Origin: Stenotrophomonas sp. 169
GTDB taxonomy: Bacteria > Pseudomonadota > Gammaproteobacteria > Xanthomonadales > Xanthomonadaceae
Assembly (NCBI RefSeq): GCF_014621775.1
Contig: NZ_CP061204.1
Location: 186,001-250,000, forward strand
Direction: 5' to 3'
DNA: 64,000 nucleotides
Shown here: one piece after another, positions 62,120 through 64,000 of the stretch
Layout of the letters: every line of letters starts with the position of its first letter
How positions within the stretch are numbered: the first letter of the stretch is position 1
Program-made: the position numbers and the translations under genes
The notes under the pieces: model-generated
What the model was told of the DNA's origin: nothing
The model's input: the letters and a program-made list of their open reading frames with translations, nothing else
Database searches by the model: none

Positions 62120-62641
62120 TTATTTCTTTGCCGGCACCGGCTCGTTGACGATCGTTTCCAGGTCTTTCTGCAGGTCGACGAACAGCGGCTGCATGCGGGT
62201 CTGGATCGCCACCATCACGTTCTGCATCAGCGCTGGGGTCTTGTCCAGCAGACTCTGTCCCGCGGAGCTTTCATAGAATTCCGCCATGGCCAGCACGTCT
62301 TCCTTGCTGAAGGTCTGCTTGTACAGGTCCACGTACATCGGCCGCAGCTGCTGCCAGGACAGGGCCTGCTTCAACGTCTGCCCGGTGCGTACCTGGATGC
62401 GCTGCAGCTGTTCCTGCTGCTGCGGGCTCAGCTGGCGCTGCTGGGTGATCTGGTCGAACTGCTGGCGCTGCATCGCTTCGATCTGCGGCAGCATGGAATC
62501 AAGCATGGCCTGCGCGCGCGAGGCTGAAAGCAGGCGGTTGATGTCGCCATCGGACGGCGGCGCGGCCAGCGCAGGCAGGGACGCAAGCGCGAGGGCCAGC
62601 AACAGGGCGGCGCGTGGCAGGTGGCGGGAGAAGCGGATCAT
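62120..62641 (-). CDS. DUF2059 family periplasmic protein
   Basis: 173 residues from ATG 62641; an upstream in-frame ATG adds 11 residues without a leader. Signal peptide (RAALLLALALASLPALA) then an all-helical, Gln-rich domain: SASRAQAMLDSMLPQIEAM, LSWQQLRPMYVDLYKQTFSKEDVLAMAEFYESSAGQSLL. FYES(S/P).G is the DUF2059 hallmark. Function unknown; the family is widespread in the periplasm of Proteobacteria. Confidence 0.9.
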   Translation of the reverse strand: MIRFSRHLPRAALLLALALASLPALAAPPSDGDINRLLSASRAQAMLDSMLPQIEAMQRQQFDQITQQRQLSPQQQEQLQRIQVRTGQTLKQALSWQQLRPMYVDLYKQTFSKEDVLAMAEFYESSAGQSLLDKTPALMQNVMVAIQTRMQPLFVDLQKDLETIVNEPVPAKK

Positions 62642-62776
62642 GCGGACGTCCTGGATGGATGATCTGGCCAGCATACCCGGCTATCTGGCGAAGGCGGCGT
62701 GTTGAGCCCCTGATCGCGGTGGAACGGCCCGCGATGCCGACAGCCAACCGTCACCGCCAGCCGCTACAATGGGCAC

Positions 62777-63208
62777 ATGGGTAATGGACCAGTCGTCATC
62801 TCCGCGCAGCTCGTGATCCCCGACGATGAACTCGTCGAGCGGTTCGTGCGTGCCAGTGGCGCAGGAGGCCAAAACGTCAACAAGGTATCGACCGCGGTGG
62901 AGCTGCGGTTCGACCTGGCCGGCTCGCCGTCGCTGCCGGAACCGTTGCGTGCGCGCTTGCTGGTGCGCCGCGACCGACGCGTGACCGGCGAAGGCGTGCT
63001 GGTCATCGATGCGCAGCGTTTCCGTACCCAGGACCGCAACCGCGAGGATGCGCGCGAGCGGTTGGCCGAGTTCATCCGCGCCGGACTCAGCGTACCCAAG
63101 CCGCGTAAAGCCACCAAACCTACCTACGGGTCGACCCTGCGTCGCCTGGACGCCAAGAAAGGCCGCGCGCAGGTCAAGCGCGGCCGCACAACCCGCAACT
63201 GGGAGTAA
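62777..63208 (+). CDS. arfB: Alternative ribosome-rescue factor ArfB (peptidyl-tRNA hydrolase)
   Basis: 143 residues. The GGQ catalytic motif is in ASGAGGQNVNKVSTAVELRF, followed by a basic flexible tail (KPRKATKPTYGSTLRRLDAKKGRAQVKRGRTTRNW) that enters the mRNA channel of stalled ribosomes. It frees ribosomes on non-stop mRNAs. The next gene follows after 3 bases, so they are probably co-transcribed. Confidence 0.95.
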   Translation: MGNGPVVISAQLVIPDDELVERFVRASGAGGQNVNKVSTAVELRFDLAGSPSLPEPLRARLLVRRDRRVTGEGVLVIDAQRFRTQDRNREDARERLAEFIRAGLSVPKPRKATKPTYGSTLRRLDAKKGRAQVKRGRTTRNWE

Positions 63209-63211
63209 GCC

Positions 63212-63814
63212 TTGAACCACCCCTCACCGCTGCTGCCACCCGTTCCGCCGAACATGCCGCAGGTAAAGCCGAATGCCTTCATCCGCTGGATCGCCCGCAG
63301 TGCGCTGCGCCTGCGCGGCTGGAGGGTGGTCGGCACGCTGCCCGACGTGCCCAAGGTGGTGATGATCATCGCCCCGCACTCGTCCAACTGGGACGGGTAT
63401 TGGGGCATGGCGGTGAAGCTCGCGTTGGGCCTGGACGTGCGCGTGCTGGGCAAAGCCTCACTGTTCTGGTGGCCGCTGGGCCCGTTGCTGCGCAAGCTGG
63501 GCGTGATCCCGCTCGATCGCAGTTCGCCGCAGGGCACGGTGGAACAGGCCGTGGCGGTGATCCGTCGCTCGGAAAAGATGTGGTACGCCATCACCCCGGA
63601 AGGCACCCGCAAGAAGGTGACGAACTGGAAGGCCGGCTTCCTGAAGATCGCGCGGATGGCGGACGTGCCGATCCTGGCGGCGTATTTCCACTACCCGGAC
63701 AAGATCATCGGATTTGGGCCGTTGTTCCGCGCCACCGGTAATGACGCGGCTGACATGGCCAGCATCCGCGAGTGGTACCGGCCGTGGGTGGGCAAGACCC
63801 GCGGCACCGTCTGA
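63212..63814 (+). CDS. PlsC-like acyltransferase family protein
   Basis: 200 residues from TTG 63212, with GGGAG six bases upstream; ATG 63254 is an alternative. The acyltransferase motif HSSNWDGYWG (HxxxxD) and TPEGTRKKVTNWKAGF with the downstream EGTR motif are present, but the PlsC membrane segments are mostly missing. It resembles the small 'glycerol acyltransferase' proteins of Proteobacteria, whose acyl acceptor is uncertain. It is directly downstream of arfB. Confidence 0.85.
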   Translation: MNHPSPLLPPVPPNMPQVKPNAFIRWIARSALRLRGWRVVGTLPDVPKVVMIIAPHSSNWDGYWGMAVKLALGLDVRVLGKASLFWWPLGPLLRKLGVIPLDRSSPQGTVEQAVAVIRRSEKMWYAITPEGTRKKVTNWKAGFLKIARMADVPILAAYFHYPDKIIGFGPLFRATGNDAADMASIREWYRPWVGKTRGTV

Positions 63815-63928
63815 GTGGCCACGCCCCGGCAGCGCACGCGCCACGTCCGGCACATGCTGGCGCGACGGCGTGGGAGTAGGCTGGAAGGCTGGCGGTCGGT
63901 CCTGATCGCCCCTCTAGGAGCCTTTTGC

Positions 63929-64000
63929 ATGTCGCGTACCGTCATCCTGGCCGCCGCCATCAGCCTGGCGCTGGCCGCCTGTTCCGGCAAGGAGTCCACC
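63929..64000 (+). CDS. Lipoprotein, 5' end only
   Basis: ATG 63929 with AGGAG nine bases upstream. The visible 24 residues are a lipoprotein signal peptide ending LALAACSG, with the acylated Cys at 18. The gene runs off the right edge, so nothing more can be said. The frame in 63815-63928 before it holds no gene. Confidence 0.8.
   Translation, partial: MSRTVILAAAISLALAACSGKEST

Overview
The window is high-GC Gammaproteobacterial DNA that most resembles the Xanthomonadaceae, probably Stenotrophomonas. The reasons are short palindromic intergenic repeats with the core GCCGACTGAAGTCGGC flanked by GTAG/CTAC (the SMAG type of REP), a minor-pilin operon fimT-pilV-pilW-pilX-pilY1-pilE, many TonB-dependent receptors, and LuxR-type regulators with a Thr-Ile-Ser-x-Gln-Lys recognition helix. 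No rRNA, tRNA, CRISPR array or intact insertion sequence was seen.

Positions 1-13,412 hold the 3' part of a contact-dependent inhibition (CDI) locus. A large CdiA gene enters from the left and ends in an HNH/Endo VII-type nuclease tip, followed by a small immunity gene and a SUKH-family immunity gene. Next come displaced C-terminal modules. Each begins with a nearly identical copy of an internal cdiA segment. Module B is in frame with cdiA and carries an HNH-like toxin, two paralogous candidate immunity genes and a SUKH scrap. Module C carries a second nuclease-like tip and an overlapping immunity gene. Module D is a decayed cdiA copy with two stops, joined to the 3' end of a Fic-domain gene. 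The tip and immunity genes look AT-rich against the GC-rich stalk, which suggests horizontal replacement of tips.

Positions 13,600-20,600 are mostly metabolic: an EAL cyclic-di-GMP phosphodiesterase, a TPP-riboswitch-controlled thiamine uptake unit (TonB receptor plus PnuT, minus strand), a kinase-fold protein just upstream of the riboswitch, and a ClC chloride transporter. Positions 20,600-22,950 are gene-poor, with two small genes and several hairpins followed by T runs.

Positions 22,958-31,782 contain two tandem type Va autotransporters with nearly identical C-terminal thirds, the remnant of a third barrel and a stand-alone LuxR-type HTH protein. The second autotransporter is interrupted by two compensating frameshifts in a Pro-Asp repeat. 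An orphan VirB8-like protein follows, then a hybrid histidine kinase and two LuxR-type response regulators.

Positions 37,000-44,150 are the minor pilin and PilY1 operon, preceded by two coupled small genes. Then come a TonB receptor translationally coupled to a Tat-exported phospholipase C, a divergent response regulator/hybrid kinase pair, a cytochrome c lipoprotein, and ETF-ubiquinone oxidoreductase. ETF-QO is separated from glutaryl-CoA dehydrogenase, a likely electron donor to it through ETF, by an isolated toxin_15 (Tde-like DNase) gene. The right end has trmL, a secreted protein with VRP repeats, an M16 peptidase, a DUF2059 protein, arfB, an acyltransferase-like gene and the start of a lipoprotein gene. 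A perfect 29-bp GC-only inverted repeat lies between gcdH and trmL.
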